Origin: an uncultured Fidelibacterota bacterium
GTDB taxonomy: Bacteria > Marinisomatota > Marinisomatia > Marinisomatales > TCS55
NCBI GenBank assembly: GCA_913046805.1
Contig: CAJWTA010000024.1
Coordinates: forward strand, 1-13,479
Reading direction: 5' to 3'
DNA length: 13,479 bases
Position 1 is the stretch's first letter. Every line of letters begins with the position of its first letter. Position numbers and translations under genes: made by a program. Below are positions 13,422-13,479 of the stretch, one piece after another. The notes under the pieces are model-generated. The model ran no database searches, was not told where the DNA came from, and was given only the letters and a program-made list of their open reading frames with translations.

Positions 13422-13479
13422 TGTCAAGATTTAATCCGAAATTCATTAATGAATGGTTGGAAATTAAACGTGAAGGAGG
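13421..13479 (+). CDS. Start of a possible further gene (runs off right edge)
   Basis: A GTG at 13421-13423 overlaps the last base of the preceding TAG and opens a frame that stays clear to the window end. It encodes about 19 residues beginning (M/V)SRFNPKFINEWLE. Tight overlap matches the style of other junctions in the window. The evidence is thin: there is no ribosome binding site, the start is GTG, and a second frame with an ATG at 13449 is also open to the edge. No family can be assigned. Confidence 0.4.
   Translation, partial: MSRFNPKFINEWLEIKREG

Overview
The window is AT-rich, gene-dense DNA, nearly all on the plus strand, from what looks like a Gram-negative bacterium. Several products have lipobox or Sec signal peptides and would act in a periplasm or outer membrane. 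IspG is the short single-copy type (357 aa), without the large extra domain found in Bacteroidota and Chlamydiae, which argues against those groups. The secreted TPR proteins, lipoproteins and low GC would suit an uncultivated marine lineage such as Marinimicrobia (SAR406). That assignment is a guess from style, not from a marker gene.

Layout. At the left edge a minus-strand gene (374 down to 1) runs off the window. It encodes the N-terminus of a tocopherol-cyclase-like protein. A 71-nt divergent gap separates it from a plus-strand series: a TauE/SafE permease (446-1198), a lipoprotein with class A beta-lactamase-like SxxK/SDN/KxG motifs (1192-2427), and then, after a 49-nt gap, six genes joined by 1-4 nt overlaps (2477-7682). 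These six are a thioredoxin-fold lipoprotein, a class I/II aminotransferase, a threonine-dehydratase-like PLP enzyme, an ornithine-cyclodeaminase/mu-crystallin-family NAD(P) enzyme, UmuD and UmuC. Next come a secreted redoxin (7744-8337), a 171-nt gap with small hairpins, and an HMA-type lipoprotein (8509-8838). They are followed by a 610-aa secreted TPR protein with an N-terminal internal duplication (8866-10698), a second secreted TPR-like protein (10747-11877), the isoprenoid enzyme IspG (11906-12979), a small secreted protein (12981-13421), and probably the first codons of another gene at the right edge.

How they may work together. The aminotransferase, dehydratase and mu-crystallin-type enzymes form a compact amino-acid module. 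By analogy with BhcB/BhcD of the beta-hydroxyaspartate cycle or EutB/EutC of hydroxyectoine use, the dehydratase could make an imine or oxo product that the reductase and aminotransferase then process. The substrate cannot be read from the sequence. The most unusual arrangement is that this module is translationally coupled to umuDC, so the error-prone polymerase V genes have no intergenic promoter of their own. The two thioredoxin-fold proteins and the HMA lipoprotein suggest thiol or metal handling in the envelope. The right third is a mixture of secreted TPR proteins and the housekeeping gene ispG.
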